Source: Barrientosiimonas humi (lineage in GTDB: Bacteria > Actinomycetota > Actinomycetes > Actinomycetales > Dermatophilaceae). From it: a stretch of 64,000 bases of DNA. Every line of letters starts with the position of its first letter. Position 1 is the first letter of the stretch. The notes under the pieces are model-generated. The model saw only the letters and a list, made by a program, of their open reading frames with translations. It did no database searches and was not told the origin of the DNA. Both the position numbers and the translations under genes were made by a program. Positions 40,401-51,215 of this stretch are shown one piece after another. The stretch spans positions 2,945,375-3,009,374 of the forward strand of contig NZ_VFOK01000001.1 of the NCBI RefSeq assembly GCF_006716095.1, in the 5' to 3' direction.

Positions 40401-40829
40401 CGATACCTGCGCATCGCCGAGCAGGCGTTGCACCGGGCCGGGCTCGAGACCTGCTACCTCGACGGCGCCATGTCCGCCACCGAGCGCAGCGAGCAGGTGC
40501 GGGCGTTCCAGGAGGGCGACGCCGCGGCGTTCCTCATCTCGCTCAAGGCGGGCGGCACGGGGCTCACCCTCACCGAGGCCGACTACGTCTTCGTGCTCGA
40601 CCCCTGGTGGAACCCCGCCACCGAGGCGCAGGCCATCGACCGCACCCACCGCATCGGACAGACCCGGCAGGTCATGGTCTATCGGCTGGTGTCGGAGGGG
40701 ACGGTCGAGGACAAGGTCGTCGCCCTGCAGCAGCGCAAGCGCGACCTGTTCGACCGGGTGCTCGGCTCGGGCGGCGCACTGAGCAGCGCGATCACTGCCG
40801 ACGACATCCGGGGGCTGCTCGACCTCTGA
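37491..40829 (+). CDS. SWIM-zinc-finger SNF2-family helicase
   Basis: An 1112-aa protein. A SWIM zinc finger CSCPVTTSCKH lies at about residues 93-103. A long region of unknown fold (about 120-620, bacterial SNF2_assoc-like) precedes the SNF2 motor with motif I DDMGLGKTLQTL (about 670), DEAQ in LVLDEAQAVKN, SGTPLENS, and the C-terminal helicase half with QFTRYLRIAE, SLKAGGTGLTLTEAD and QAIDRTHRIGQT. These proteins remodel DNA-protein complexes such as stalled RNA polymerase or repair intermediates. The GTG at 37491 starts the family-typical N-terminus. No partner is adjacent. Confidence 0.93.
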   Translation: MVAVTVEDVERAYDVRGAEWVTRVTDDAIARACGTPALERGQGYVDAERVRSVTTGDQGRMLLGVVAGGRPTPYSTMIASDGDLDGEPRWSGRCSCPVTTSCKHVAAVLLAVREELVEQADPGARWRSELQSVLSRAERAAAVGHPEPEQLGLLFLLQHRPGPAGRPPVVDVEVRPSRRTRTGRWHQTYGWGEVLRPDFANLGARVRADGPQQELLLALARAAALGEWTSGAQPLTLHDAPPIVWPMLREVLAGGVLLEPEQRSRLVGRTAVTTKTVRLLHEPARLDVEVADDPSGALDVTAVVDGFPAGAEVHLLGDPAHGVIGVHDGELLLGPLAPDPDPLALALLRMPPVQVPSRDADTFTHHFLPAFERHAPVRRRSSDGSTTRAERAGAQPLRLQLHVGDLRPGHVVVQQFFGYGPTRVPTSLGEASPVRRRHDEQTLVQRLHEHLHPLGLYELVGGLGHWPAAVVTLTGIDAVRLTASLDRLALLDDVEIEVADDLPAYEESTAEPLIEIGTSESEGGDADWFDLHVDVTVDGEEVPFEALFAALARDEDFMLLDSGTYFRLDRPALQRLRTLIGEARELADRESGTSINRFQVGLWQELVDLGVVGEQAQAWEQSVERLRQLDKLVPPDPPQGLRAELRPYQLDGYAWLTTLWDAGLGGVLADDMGLGKTLQTLATVARARELGEVGGDAGPVLVVAPTSVVGAWVDEAARFTPDLRVVAVTQTHRKRREPLEEVVAGADVVVTSYAVLRLDDEQFHALPWRGLVLDEAQAVKNHHSKTYQAVRQVRAPFRLAISGTPLENSLMDLWSLLSITAPGLYPRPDDFTVSYRRPIESGRAPELLDQLRRRIRPLMMRRTKAEVAADLPEKQVQVTHVPLAPAHARIYDQHLQRERQRVLGLLDDPDANRVAILASLTRLRQLALDPALIDDSYSDVGTSAKVAALVEHLREVAAEGHRALVFSQFTRYLRIAEQALHRAGLETCYLDGAMSATERSEQVRAFQEGDAAAFLISLKAGGTGLTLTEADYVFVLDPWWNPATEAQAIDRTHRIGQTRQVMVYRLVSEGTVEDKVVALQQRKRDLFDRVLGSGGALSSAITADDIRGLLDL

Positions 40830-40840
40830 GGCATGCAGAA

Positions 40841-40867
40841 GGCCCCCGCCCGAGTGGGACGGAGGCC
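40841..40867 (+). terminator. Hairpin between the helicase and the 45-aa gene
   Basis: GGCC-C-CCG-C-CC pairs with GG-GA-CGG-A-GGCC around GAGT, with two internal mismatches. It lies between convergent genes and could serve both. Confidence 0.5.
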
Positions 40868-40885
40868 GGTTGCGTCAGTGCTGAC

Positions 40886-41023
40886 TCAGAACCCCTGGCG
40901 CTGGGCCGCGGCGATCAGGTCGGCGCGCATCGAGGGGCTCGACGCGTCGGAGATGGCCTGGGCGAGCGCGCGGCGGTTGCGAGCGAGCTGACGTCGGGTG
41001 CGGATGGTCTTCGCGAGGGTCAT
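40886..41023 (-). CDS. 45-aa basic helical protein
   Basis: MTLAKTIRTRRQLARNRRAL, then AQAISDASSPSMRADLIAAA and QRQGF. It is short but well framed: the start has AAGGAG upstream, the stop precedes a hairpin, and it is preceded by the only strongly AT-rich promoter in the window with a clear operator. Small proteins of this type occur in many actinobacteria, annotated as hypothetical. The amphipathic, Arg-rich N-terminal helix suggests nucleic-acid or membrane binding; that is inference. Confidence 0.7.
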   Translation of the reverse strand: MTLAKTIRTRRQLARNRRALAQAISDASSPSMRADLIAAAQRQGF

Positions 41024-41044
41024 GCCTCGTCACTCCTTGCTGCG

Positions 41045-41087
41045 CTTGTTCTACTTCGAGTTCTTCGATGTAGAACTATTCTACGTC
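41045..41087 (-). promoter_or_regulatory. Overlapping palindromes in the promoter of the 45-aa gene
   Basis: GTAGAA-CTA-TTCTAC is a perfect 6-bp dyad, extendable with one mismatch to 21 bp (41067-41087). The word GTAGAAC also pairs with GTTCTAC at 41048. The patch is much richer in A+T than the surroundings. The layout suggests a repressor site covering the -10/-35 region. Confidence 0.55.
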
Positions 41088-41129
41088 GCAAATATTCCGC
41101 GGCCTAACCGTGGCGGGGTGAGTTCGACC

Positions 41130-41345
41130 ACACCGGCGAGCCCGGCGTACGCCCCCGCGGACCACCGCCGAACCGTGCGCCCTGCGAAGCAGGCGAGCCC
41201 GGCGTACGCCCCCGCGGACCACCGCCGAACCGTGCGCCCCACCGCACCCCCCGGCGGACCACCGCCGACCCGTGACCCCTGCGACCCAGGCGAGCCCGGC
41301 GCACGCCCTCGCGGACCACCGCCGACCCGTGCGCCCGGGAGCGTC
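41130..41345. repeat. Second dispersed repeat family, four units
   Basis: The word GCGGACCACCGCCGAACCGT occurs at 41156 and 41213, with GACCCGTG variants at about 41256 and 41310. It is interspersed with GGCGAGCCCGGCGTACGCCC (41135 and 41192, 57 bp apart, and a variant at 41289). It matches the units at 25385-25530. No gene is visible in this stretch. Confidence 0.8.
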
Positions 41346-41351
41346 CCCCGC

Positions 41352-42260
<909 letters not shown>

Positions 42261-42261
42261 C

Positions 42262-43338
42262 TCATCCGTCCTTGATCACACGGCGGCTGCGCACGAGCAG
42301 CCAGAGCAGGAAGGGCGCGCCGGCGATGCCGGTCACGACCCCGACGGGCAGGTTGTCGTCGCCGACGCCGTAGGCCCCGACGTAGTCGGCGGCCACGACG
42401 ATGCAGGCGCCGACGACCCCGGCCAGGGCGATGGCGGTGCGTCCGCCGTTGAGCCGGCGCGCGATCGGGCCGGACAGCAGCGCCACGAACGCGATGGGCC
42501 CGACCACCGAGGTGGTGATCGCCATCATCAGCACCACCGTGCACATCAGCGCCAGGCGCGTGGGGGCGGCCCGCACGCCGAGGCCCTGCGACGCGTCGTC
42601 ACCGAGCTCGAGCACGCGCAGCCGCGGCACCAGCACCGCGACGACCGGCAGCAGCACGAGCACCGCGAGGGCCACCTGCCCGATCTCCGTCCAGGTCGCC
42701 ATGTTGAGGCTGCCGGTGAGCCAGACCAGGGCGTCGCTCGCCTGCCGCACGTCGGCGGTGATGAACACCCACTGCACGAGCGACTGCAGCGCCGCCGCGA
42801 GACCGATGCCGATGAGGATCAGCTTCATCGTGGCGGTGCCGCGGCTGCCCGACAGCACGGTGACCGCGAGCGCGACGAGCAGCCCGCCGCCGATGGCGAG
42901 CAGCGCGACCGGGCCGCCCTCGAGGCCGAACCACAGGATCCCGATCACCGCCGCGGCCGAGGCGCCCATGCTCACGCCGATCACGTCGGGGCTGGCGAGC
43001 GGGTTGCGCAGCATCGACTGGAACACCGCGCCGGACACGCCGAACGAGATGCCGGCGAGGGTGCCGACCACCGCACGCGGCAGCTTCGACTCCATCACGA
43101 GGAACGATGCGACCGGGATGTCCTCGCCCAGCACGATGCGCACGAAGTCGGGAGCGGTGACGGTGTAGTCGCCGAGCAGCACCCGGGCCGCGAACAGCAC
43201 GAACCACAGCAGGCCGACGGCGACGAACGCGACGGCGGCACGACGGCGTACGCGCCGGCGGACGTCGCGCACGACCTCCCGGGCGCGGGCGGGCTCGGTC
43301 TCGGGCGCCTCCAACGCGGTCGCGGGGACGGCGGCCAT
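42262..43338 (-). CDS. Iron-siderophore ABC transporter permease (FecD/FepG type)
   Basis: A 358-aa integral membrane protein with about nine to ten helices. The FecCD signature includes VVGTLAGISFGVSGAVFQSMLRNPLASPDVIGVS near residue 95, and GLGVRAAPTRLALMCTVVLMM...VGPIAFVALLSGPIARRL late on. The ATG overlaps the stop of the preceding permease by one base (TGATG), so the two are translationally coupled, consistent with a heterodimeric channel. Confidence 0.94.
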   Translation of the reverse strand: MAAVPATALEAPETEPARAREVVRDVRRRVRRRAAVAFVAVGLLWFVLFAARVLLGDYTVTAPDFVRIVLGEDIPVASFLVMESKLPRAVVGTLAGISFGVSGAVFQSMLRNPLASPDVIGVSMGASAAAVIGILWFGLEGGPVALLAIGGGLLVALAVTVLSGSRGTATMKLILIGIGLAAALQSLVQWVFITADVRQASDALVWLTGSLNMATWTEIGQVALAVLVLLPVVAVLVPRLRVLELGDDASQGLGVRAAPTRLALMCTVVLMMAITTSVVGPIAFVALLSGPIARRLNGGRTAIALAGVVGACIVVAADYVGAYGVGDDNLPVGVVTGIAGAPFLLWLLVRSRRVIKDG

Positions 43339-44390
43339 CACGAGGTCCGCACCCGGCGCACGAGCCAGATCAGCGCGGGCGCGCCGATCAGGGCGGTGAC
43401 GATGCCGACCGAGATCTCGGCCGGCGGCGCGACGACCCGGCCGACGGTGTCGGCGAGCAGCAGCAGCGCCGGCCCGCCGAACATCGACCCGACGAGCACC
43501 CGGCGGTAGTCGGGCCCGACGACCAGGCGCACCACGTGCGGCACGACCAGGCCCACGAAGCCGATCGGCCCGGCGACGGCGGTGGCGCCGGCGCACAGCA
43601 GGACGGCACCGAAGGAGGCGACCAGGCGCCCCAGGCGCACCCGCTGCCCGAGAGCGCTGGCCATGTCGTCACCCAGCGCGAGCGCGTTGAGGATCGGGCC
43701 GGAGGCCAGGCACAGCAGCAGGCCGACGAGGAACATCGGCAGCACGGGCACGATCGCGTCGACGTCGCGCCCGGCGACCGACCCGACCTGCCAGAAGCGG
43801 AAGGTGTCGAGCACCTCGTCGGAGGTGACCATGATCCCGGCGATGATGCTGCTGGCGGCGGCGGTGACGGCGGCACCGGCCAGCGCCATCGTCACCGGCT
43901 GGCTGGCGCGCGGGCCGAGGCTCGCGATGGCGTACACCGCGACCGCGGCGACCGACCCGCCGAGCACCGCCAGCCAGATGTAGGCCGGCAGCGTCGAGAT
44001 CCCGGCCCAGTAGATCCCGAGGATCACCGCGAGCGCGGCGCCGGAGTTGACGCCGAGGATGCCCGGGTCGGCCAGCGGGTTGCGGGTGACCCCCTGCATC
44101 ACCGCACCCGAGACCGCGACCGAGCCCCCGATCAGGATGCCGACCAGGGTGCGCTGCACGCGCGCGTCGACGAGCGCGTCCGTGCTCTGCCCGGCCGAGC
44201 CGAACAGGCTGCGCAGCACCTCGCCCGGGCTGAGCGCCACCGCGCCCACCGCCAGCGAGAGCAGCGCCGCCGCGGCGACGACCAACGCCCCCACCCCCAC
44301 GACCACGAGGTACGCCCGCGCGGACGAGCCGCGCGCGCTCGCGACCGCCGGCGTGGCCGGGGTCGTCGGGGCGTCGATCGTCGCCGTCAC
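43338..44390 (-). CDS. Iron-siderophore ABC transporter permease (FecC/FepD type)
   Basis: A 350-aa permease with the companion FecCD motif LVGILIGGSVAVSGAVMQGVTRNPLADPGILGVNSGAA and the late GPIGFVGLVVPHVVRLVVGPDYRRVL. It starts at GTG 44390, four bp after the stop of the binding protein gene. It pairs with the permease at 42262 and receives substrate from the lipoprotein encoded upstream. Confidence 0.94.
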   Translation of the reverse strand: MTATIDAPTTPATPAVASARGSSARAYLVVVGVGALVVAAAALLSLAVGAVALSPGEVLRSLFGSAGQSTDALVDARVQRTLVGILIGGSVAVSGAVMQGVTRNPLADPGILGVNSGAALAVILGIYWAGISTLPAYIWLAVLGGSVAAVAVYAIASLGPRASQPVTMALAGAAVTAAASSIIAGIMVTSDEVLDTFRFWQVGSVAGRDVDAIVPVLPMFLVGLLLCLASGPILNALALGDDMASALGQRVRLGRLVASFGAVLLCAGATAVAGPIGFVGLVVPHVVRLVVGPDYRRVLVGSMFGGPALLLLADTVGRVVAPPAEISVGIVTALIGAPALIWLVRRVRTS

Positions 44391-44394
44391 CGGA

Positions 44395-45447
44395 CTACTT
44401 GGCCTTGGTGGCCGCCGCCTGCAGCTTGGGCAGCAGGCGCGGGAGACCCTCGGGGATGGTCAGCGGCGTCGGGCTCGACATGAAGTAGCTCTCGCCCGGC
44501 TCGAGCGTCGCGACGTAGGCGCCGTCCTTCAGCGCCGGGATCTGGCCGATGAGCGGGTGGCTGGTGAAGGTCTTCTCCTCGCCCGGCTTCTCGATGTAGA
44601 ACACGACGACGTCGGCGTCGAGGGTCGAGGCCTTCTCGGAGGAGATGTCGACCGAGAACGTCTTCTTGCCCTTGCTGAGCTGGGTGACGATCGGGGCGTT
44701 CTTCATCCCGAGGTTCTCCAGCATCCGCGGCCGGTTGTCGAGCGTGGTGTAGGCCGCGAACTTGCTCAGGTCGGTCGGCTGGATCATCAGCCACGAGGCG
44801 GTCTTGCCCTTGATCGCGGGGTACTTCGCGACCGCGTCGCGGATCGCCTTCTCGGTCGCGGCGGTGACCTGCTTGGCCTTGCCCTCCAGGCCGAGCGCCT
44901 GCCCGGCCAGCTTCACGCCGTCCTGCCAGGACGTGCCGTACGCCTCGCCCGGGTAGGCGACGACCGGCGCGATCTTGGAGAGGCGGGCGTACTCCTCCTT
45001 GGTGACGCCGGAGTTGGTCGCAAGGATCAGGTCGGGGCGCAGCTTGGCGATCTCGTCGACCGGGGCGCCGTCGGCGTCGCTGTAGCGGGTGGGCTGCTGG
45101 CCGCCCATCTTGGCCAGCGCCTTGTCGAAGGAGTCGGTGGACTCGTTCTTGTTGCCGCCCCAGGTGATCTTCGGGCAGCCGACCGGCACGACGCCGAGCG
45201 CCAGCACCATGTCGGCGTCGGACCAGCCGAGGGTCGCGACCCGCGTCGGCTTCTGCTCGATCGTGGTGCTGCCGAGCGCGTGCTTGATGGTGACCGGGAA
45301 GGCACCTGCCGCGGAGCCGCTGCTGCCGGCACCCGAGGGCGACGACGCCGAGGCGCCGCTGTCTCCGGACGGGCCGGTCTGGCAGGCGGCGAGCGTCGTG
45401 GCGGCGGCGGTCGCCGAGACGAGCGCGAGGAAGGAACGGCGGTGCAT
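44395..45447 (-). CDS. Iron-siderophore-binding lipoprotein
   Basis: A 350-aa lipoprotein: RR-containing signal MHRRSFLALVSATAAATTLAAC with Cys22 as the lipidation site, a Ser/Gly linker (about 24-48), then a class III binding protein fold (ATLGWSDADMVLALGVVPVG; IAKLRPDLILATNSGVTKEEYARL; APVVAYPGEAYGTSW). The first gene of the importer operon, it captures ferric siderophore outside the membrane. Two iron boxes are located 47-82 bp upstream. Confidence 0.94.
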   Translation of the reverse strand: MHRRSFLALVSATAAATTLAACQTGPSGDSGASASSPSGAGSSGSAAGAFPVTIKHALGSTTIEQKPTRVATLGWSDADMVLALGVVPVGCPKITWGGNKNESTDSFDKALAKMGGQQPTRYSDADGAPVDEIAKLRPDLILATNSGVTKEEYARLSKIAPVVAYPGEAYGTSWQDGVKLAGQALGLEGKAKQVTAATEKAIRDAVAKYPAIKGKTASWLMIQPTDLSKFAAYTTLDNRPRMLENLGMKNAPIVTQLSKGKKTFSVDISSEKASTLDADVVVFYIEKPGEEKTFTSHPLIGQIPALKDGAYVATLEPGESYFMSSPTPLTIPEGLPRLLPKLQAAATKAK

Positions 45448-45493
45448 CGAGTCTCCGTGAGGTCGGTCCGGGTCGGTCTGCGCGGCTCACCTG

Positions 45494-45529
45494 TTTAGGC
45501 AAGCCTTAAGTTACTTAGGGCAGACTAAC
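45494..45529 (-). promoter_or_regulatory. Tandem DtxR/IdeR-type iron boxes
   Basis: Box 1 reads TTAGGCAAGCCTTAA and box 2 TTAGGGCAGACTAACC, both near the 19-bp IdeR/DtxR consensus (TTAGGTTAGGCTAACCTAA). They lie directly upstream of the siderophore importer, so the operon should be repressed when Fe2+ is plentiful. Confidence 0.85.
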
Positions 45530-45565
45530 CACAGGCTCCGGCGACTCGCCAGGCCCCCCTCGCGG

Positions 45566-47617
<2,052 letters not shown>

Positions 47618-47629
47618 GGCCGCAGTGTG

Positions 47630-49372
47630 TCAGCGCGGGATGTTGCGCAGGTTGGAGCGTGCCATCGAGATCGCCTCTCCCGCACCGCCGTTGAGCACGA
47701 TCTTGCTCATCGCGGTCGCGAAGCCGAACACCTGCGAGGAGGAGATCTTCGGCGGGATCGACAGCGCGAGCGGGTCGGTGACGACGTCGATCAGCGCGGG
47801 CCCGTCGTGCGCGAACGCCGCGGCCATCTCGGCCTCGAGCTTGCGCGGGTCGGTGATGCGCACCGAGTGCCAGCCCATCGCCTGGGCGATCGCGGCGTAG
47901 TCGACCTCGGGCACGTCGACGCCGAAGTCGGGCAGCTTGTCGACGAGCATCTCCAGCTTGACCATGCCGAGCGTGGAGTTGTTGAACAGCACCACCTTGA
48001 TGGGCAGGTCGTACATGCGCACGGTGAGCAGCTCCCCCAGCAGCATCGCGAGGCCGCCGTCGCCGCTCACCGACACGACCTGCCGGTCGGGGTAGGCCAG
48101 CTGGGCGCCGAGGGCCTGCGGCAGCGCGTTGGCCATCGACCCGTGCAGGAAGCTGCCGATCAGGCGCCGGGTGCCGAGCGGGTTGAGGTACCGGGCGGTC
48201 CAGACGTTGCCCATGCCGGTGTCGGCGGTGAAGATCGCGTCGTCGGCCGCGACCTGGTCGAGGATCGACGCCGCGAACTCGGGGTGGATCGGCTGCTTGT
48301 GCTCGACGTTCTTGGTGTAGGCCCCGACCGCCTTGTTCATCAGCTTGTCGTGCCGCTTGTGCATCTGGTCGAGGAAGCGGTGCTTGCGCTTGGCCTCGAC
48401 CAGCGGGAGCAGGGTGGCCAGCGTGGCGCGCACGTCGCCGTGCACGGGCAGGTCGACGGCCGTACGCCGGCCGATCACCGTCGCGTCGGTGTCGACCTGG
48501 GCGGTCGTCACGTCGTCGGGCAGGAACTGGTCGTAGGGGAAGTCGGTGCCGAGCATGATCAGCAGGTCGGCCTCGTCGAGGCCCTCGGCGGCGGCGCCGT
48601 AGCCGAGCAGACCGGTCATGCCGACGTCGTTGGGGTTGTCGTACTGCACGACCTCCTTGCCGCGCAGCGTGTGCCCGACGGGCGCCCCGATCTTCTCGGC
48701 GAGCTCGATGACCTCGTCGTGCGCGCCCGCGGCGCCGGCGCCGACGAACAGGGCGACCTTGTCGGAGTCGTTGATCGCGTCGGCGAGACGCTGGACCACC
48801 GACGCCGGCGGCTGGAGCACGCCCGGCTCGACGGGGACGTACAGCGGGGCGTCGGCGGTGGCCTCCTCGTCGGCGATGTCGCCGGGGAGGGTGATGACCG
48901 CGACGCCGGGCGCGCCGACCGCGTGCCGGATGGCCGCGGCGACCACGCGGGGCGACTGCGCGGGCGTGCTGACCAGCTCGGAGTAGACCGAGCACTCGGT
49001 GAAGATCCGGTCGGGGTGGGTCTCCTGGAAGTAGCCCTGACCGATCTGGCTGCTCGGGATGTGGCTGGCGATCGCGACCACGGGCGCGTGCGAGCGGTTG
49101 GCGTCGTAGAGCCCGTTGATCAGGTGCAGGTTGCCCGGGCCGCAGGAGCCGGCGCAGGCCACCAGCTCGCCGGTGAGCTGGGCGTCGGCGCCCGCCGCGA
49201 ACGCCGCGGCCTCCTCGTGGCGCACGTGGATCCAGTCGATCCCGCCGGCCTTGGACCCGCCGGTGCGGCGCACCGCGTCGACCACCGGGTTGAGGCTGTC
49301 ACCGACGATCCCGTAGATCCGGCGCACCCCCGCCTGCTGCAGCTGCTGGACGATCTGCTCGGCGAGCTTCAT
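47630..49372 (-). CDS. Pyruvate oxidase / pyruvate:quinone oxidoreductase (ThDP enzyme)
   Basis: A 580-aa thiamine-diphosphate enzyme. The N-terminal PYR domain has GIVGDSLNPVVDAVRR, IHVRHEEAAAFAAGADAQ (Glu that activates ThDP) and ACAGSCGPGNLHLINGLYDA. The C-terminal domain has the ThDP/Mg motif SGDGGLAMLLGELLTV...LFNNSTLGMVKLE. The wording agrees with PoxB, which converts pyruvate to acetate and CO2 and passes electrons to quinone via FAD. The last 25 residues form the amphipathic tail (SKIVLNGGAGEAISMARSNL). It is 12 bp upstream of nadE, so they may be an operon. Confidence 0.92.
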   Translation of the reverse strand: MKLAEQIVQQLQQAGVRRIYGIVGDSLNPVVDAVRRTGGSKAGGIDWIHVRHEEAAAFAAGADAQLTGELVACAGSCGPGNLHLINGLYDANRSHAPVVAIASHIPSSQIGQGYFQETHPDRIFTECSVYSELVSTPAQSPRVVAAAIRHAVGAPGVAVITLPGDIADEEATADAPLYVPVEPGVLQPPASVVQRLADAINDSDKVALFVGAGAAGAHDEVIELAEKIGAPVGHTLRGKEVVQYDNPNDVGMTGLLGYGAAAEGLDEADLLIMLGTDFPYDQFLPDDVTTAQVDTDATVIGRRTAVDLPVHGDVRATLATLLPLVEAKRKHRFLDQMHKRHDKLMNKAVGAYTKNVEHKQPIHPEFAASILDQVAADDAIFTADTGMGNVWTARYLNPLGTRRLIGSFLHGSMANALPQALGAQLAYPDRQVVSVSGDGGLAMLLGELLTVRMYDLPIKVVLFNNSTLGMVKLEMLVDKLPDFGVDVPEVDYAAIAQAMGWHSVRITDPRKLEAEMAAAFAHDGPALIDVVTDPLALSIPPKISSSQVFGFATAMSKIVLNGGAGEAISMARSNLRNIPR

Positions 49373-49434
49373 GACGCTCCTTCGCGACGGGTCGGGTGTC
49401 GCCTCCGACGCTACGCCGCCACCCCTTGGTGTCC

Positions 49435-50241
49435 TCAGGGGAGCAGGCGCGGGCTGAACCGGGCCGGCGCCGAGGAGCGCGCGGCCTTGCGGATGCGCCC
49501 GGTGTTGGGCGCGGCCAGCAGCACCGCCTGCTCCCAGCGCTCGCGCGCGAACGTACGTCGGGGGCTGGCGCTCCAGCGCGTGTCGAAGAGGCGCTTGGCG
49601 GCGGCGACGGCGTCGGGCGAGCGGGTGAGCAGCTGGTCGACCAGCTCGTCGGCGGCCGCGGCCGGGTCGTCGGCGCTCTGCGTCGCGAGGCCGAGCCGGA
49701 CCGCCTCGGTGCCCGAGACCGTCTCGCCGGTCATCGTCAGGCGCTTGGCGACGTCGAGACCGAGCTGCTGCGCGAGCGTGCGCACCCCGGACATGTCGGG
49801 CACCAGCCCCCACTTGCCCTCGAGCACCGACCACTGCGCGTCGGGCGCGGTGATGCGGAAGTCGGCGCCCATCGCGATCTGCAGACCGCCGCCGAGGCAG
49901 TGCCCGTGCACGACGGCGACGACGGGGACGGGCAGCCGCCGCCACGCCCAGCAGGCCTCCTGGAAGGTGTTGGTGCCGCGCCACGGGCGGGGCGCGAACC
50001 GGCGCAGCACCGCCAGCTGACCGTCCTCGGCGACCGAGCCGAAGTCGAGCCCGGCGCAGAACGAGCGGCCCGCGCCGCTGAGCACGACGGCCCGCAGCGA
50101 CCGGTCGCGCCGCAGCCGGTGCGCGGTGGCGACCAGCTCGTCGAGCGTGTCGAGGGTGAGGGCGTTGAGCTTGTCGGGGCGCTCCAGCCGCACGCGGGCG
50201 ACGCCGTCGGACACCTGGCAGGACACGGTCGATGAGGGCAT
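49435..50241 (-). CDS. Enoyl-CoA hydratase/isomerase family protein
   Basis: A 268-aa crotonase-fold protein. The oxyanion and active-site segments are visible in RAVVLSGAGRSFCAGLDF, VVAVVHGHCLGGGLQIAMGADFRI (GGG-type oxyanion loop) and SVLEGKWGLVPDMSG with a Glu in the place of a catalytic residue. It probably hydrates or isomerises enoyl-CoA. No beta-oxidation partner is adjacent; the nearest acyl-CoA gene is 7 kb away. Confidence 0.9.
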   Translation of the reverse strand: MPSSTVSCQVSDGVARVRLERPDKLNALTLDTLDELVATAHRLRRDRSLRAVVLSGAGRSFCAGLDFGSVAEDGQLAVLRRFAPRPWRGTNTFQEACWAWRRLPVPVVAVVHGHCLGGGLQIAMGADFRITAPDAQWSVLEGKWGLVPDMSGVRTLAQQLGLDVAKRLTMTGETVSGTEAVRLGLATQSADDPAAAADELVDQLLTRSPDAVAAAKRLFDTRWSASPRRTFARERWEQAVLLAAPNTGRIRKAARSSAPARFSPRLLP

Positions 50242-50332
50242 GGCTCACACCGTACGGCGCTGGCTGGGAGTCCTCTGTGAGTCACCCGCGCGCGGTTGCG
50301 GCACGCCGGAGCGCAGGTCTTGACTGGCCGGC

Positions 50333-51079
50333 ATGCGGGACATCAGGCGGGGCTGGTGGCGAGCCACCGAGACGGTGAAGCATCGGGTGCGCCCGCTGCG
50401 CGACCGGGTCGTCGCCGCCGCGCCCGCCACGTCGCGCTTCCTGGTCCGGCGCCCGGCGATGCAGTCGCTGCACAAGCAGCGGATGTTCTGGACCGACCCC
50501 GAGCGCCCGATCAAGCCGCTCCCCTTCACCGAGGCGTCGGTCGAGGCGATCCTGCGCCAGGCCAGCGCCCTCGGCCCCGACGACAGGGTGCTCGAGGTCG
50601 GCTCCGGCCTCGGCGCCACGCTCGCGGCGCTGGTCGACCACGGCGTCACCAACGTCACCGGCGTGGAGATCAATCCCCTTGCGGTGCAACGGATGCGCGA
50701 GCTGCACCCGCAGCTGGCCGGCGTCGAGATGCTCGTCGGCCCGGCCGAAGAGCTGCTTGCCGAGCTGCCCGACGACAGCTTCTCGCTGGTAATCGCGGTG
50801 CGCACCCTGCTGCACACCCACCCCGACAGCGTCGGGCTGTTCGCCACCCTCGCCCGCCTCGCGCCGATGATCGTCACCATCGACGAGCCGGCCTACCTCG
50901 GCCGGCACAGCTATCCGTGGGACCTCGCCGCCGAGCTCGGCAAGCACGGCATGCAGGTCGTCCAGCGCCGCCCCCTCGTCGTCGACGGCACGCTCTCCTC
51001 GAGCACGGTCCTGACGATGCAGCGGGGTGAGCGGCGCGGCGGCCACCACGGCCTGCGCCGCTGGCTCGCGGCGAGCTGA
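50333..51079 (+). CDS. Class I SAM-dependent methyltransferase (rRNA dimethylase-like)
   Basis: A 248-aa protein with an N-terminal basic extension (about 60 residues) and a Rossmann methyltransferase core: motif I VLEVGSGLGATLAALVDHG, motif post-I VTGVEINPLAVQRM, and the acidic DDSFSLVIAVRTLL stretch. After motif IV the residues differ from known rRNA or ubiquinone methylases, so the substrate is unknown. It is divergent from the enoyl-CoA hydratase gene (91 bp shared region). Confidence 0.83.
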   Translation: MRDIRRGWWRATETVKHRVRPLRDRVVAAAPATSRFLVRRPAMQSLHKQRMFWTDPERPIKPLPFTEASVEAILRQASALGPDDRVLEVGSGLGATLAALVDHGVTNVTGVEINPLAVQRMRELHPQLAGVEMLVGPAEELLAELPDDSFSLVIAVRTLLHTHPDSVGLFATLARLAPMIVTIDEPAYLGRHSYPWDLAAELGKHGMQVVQRRPLVVDGTLSSSTVLTMQRGERRGGHHGLRRWLAAS

Positions 51080-51094
51080 GAGGTGCGGCCGCCC

Positions 51095-51215
51095 GAGGTG
51101 GTCGAGCGGCTCCCCCACGCTGGTCGAGGAGGCCGGAGCGAGTCCCCACCAAGCTGGTCGAGCGTCGCCCTGTAGCGCGAGGGACGAGCCCGTATCGAGA
51201 CCGGGTCACCTACTC
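51095..51215. repeat. REP-like repeats left of element copy C
   Basis: Units GGTGGTCGAGCGGCTCCCCC, CTGGTCGAGGAGGCCGGAGC and CTGGTCGAGCGTCGCCCTGT precede copy C, ending CGTATCGAGACCGGGTCACC, which also flanks copy A. Confidence 0.75.

Noticed and set aside
34244-40649. Two reverse-strand frames of about 1130 codons each opposite the FNR fusion, deacetylase and SNF2 genes
   Set aside because: Shadow frames with biased His/Arg/Gly composition; the forward genes have full motif sets.
41067-41087. The 45-aa gene operator considered as a LexA (SOS) box
   Set aside because: The dyad GTAGAA-CTA-TTCTAC lacks the CGAAC...GTTCG core of actinobacterial SOS boxes.
50242-50332. Search for a shared operator between the divergent enoyl-CoA hydratase and methyltransferase genes
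   Set aside because: No dyad or known box stands out in the 91 bp.
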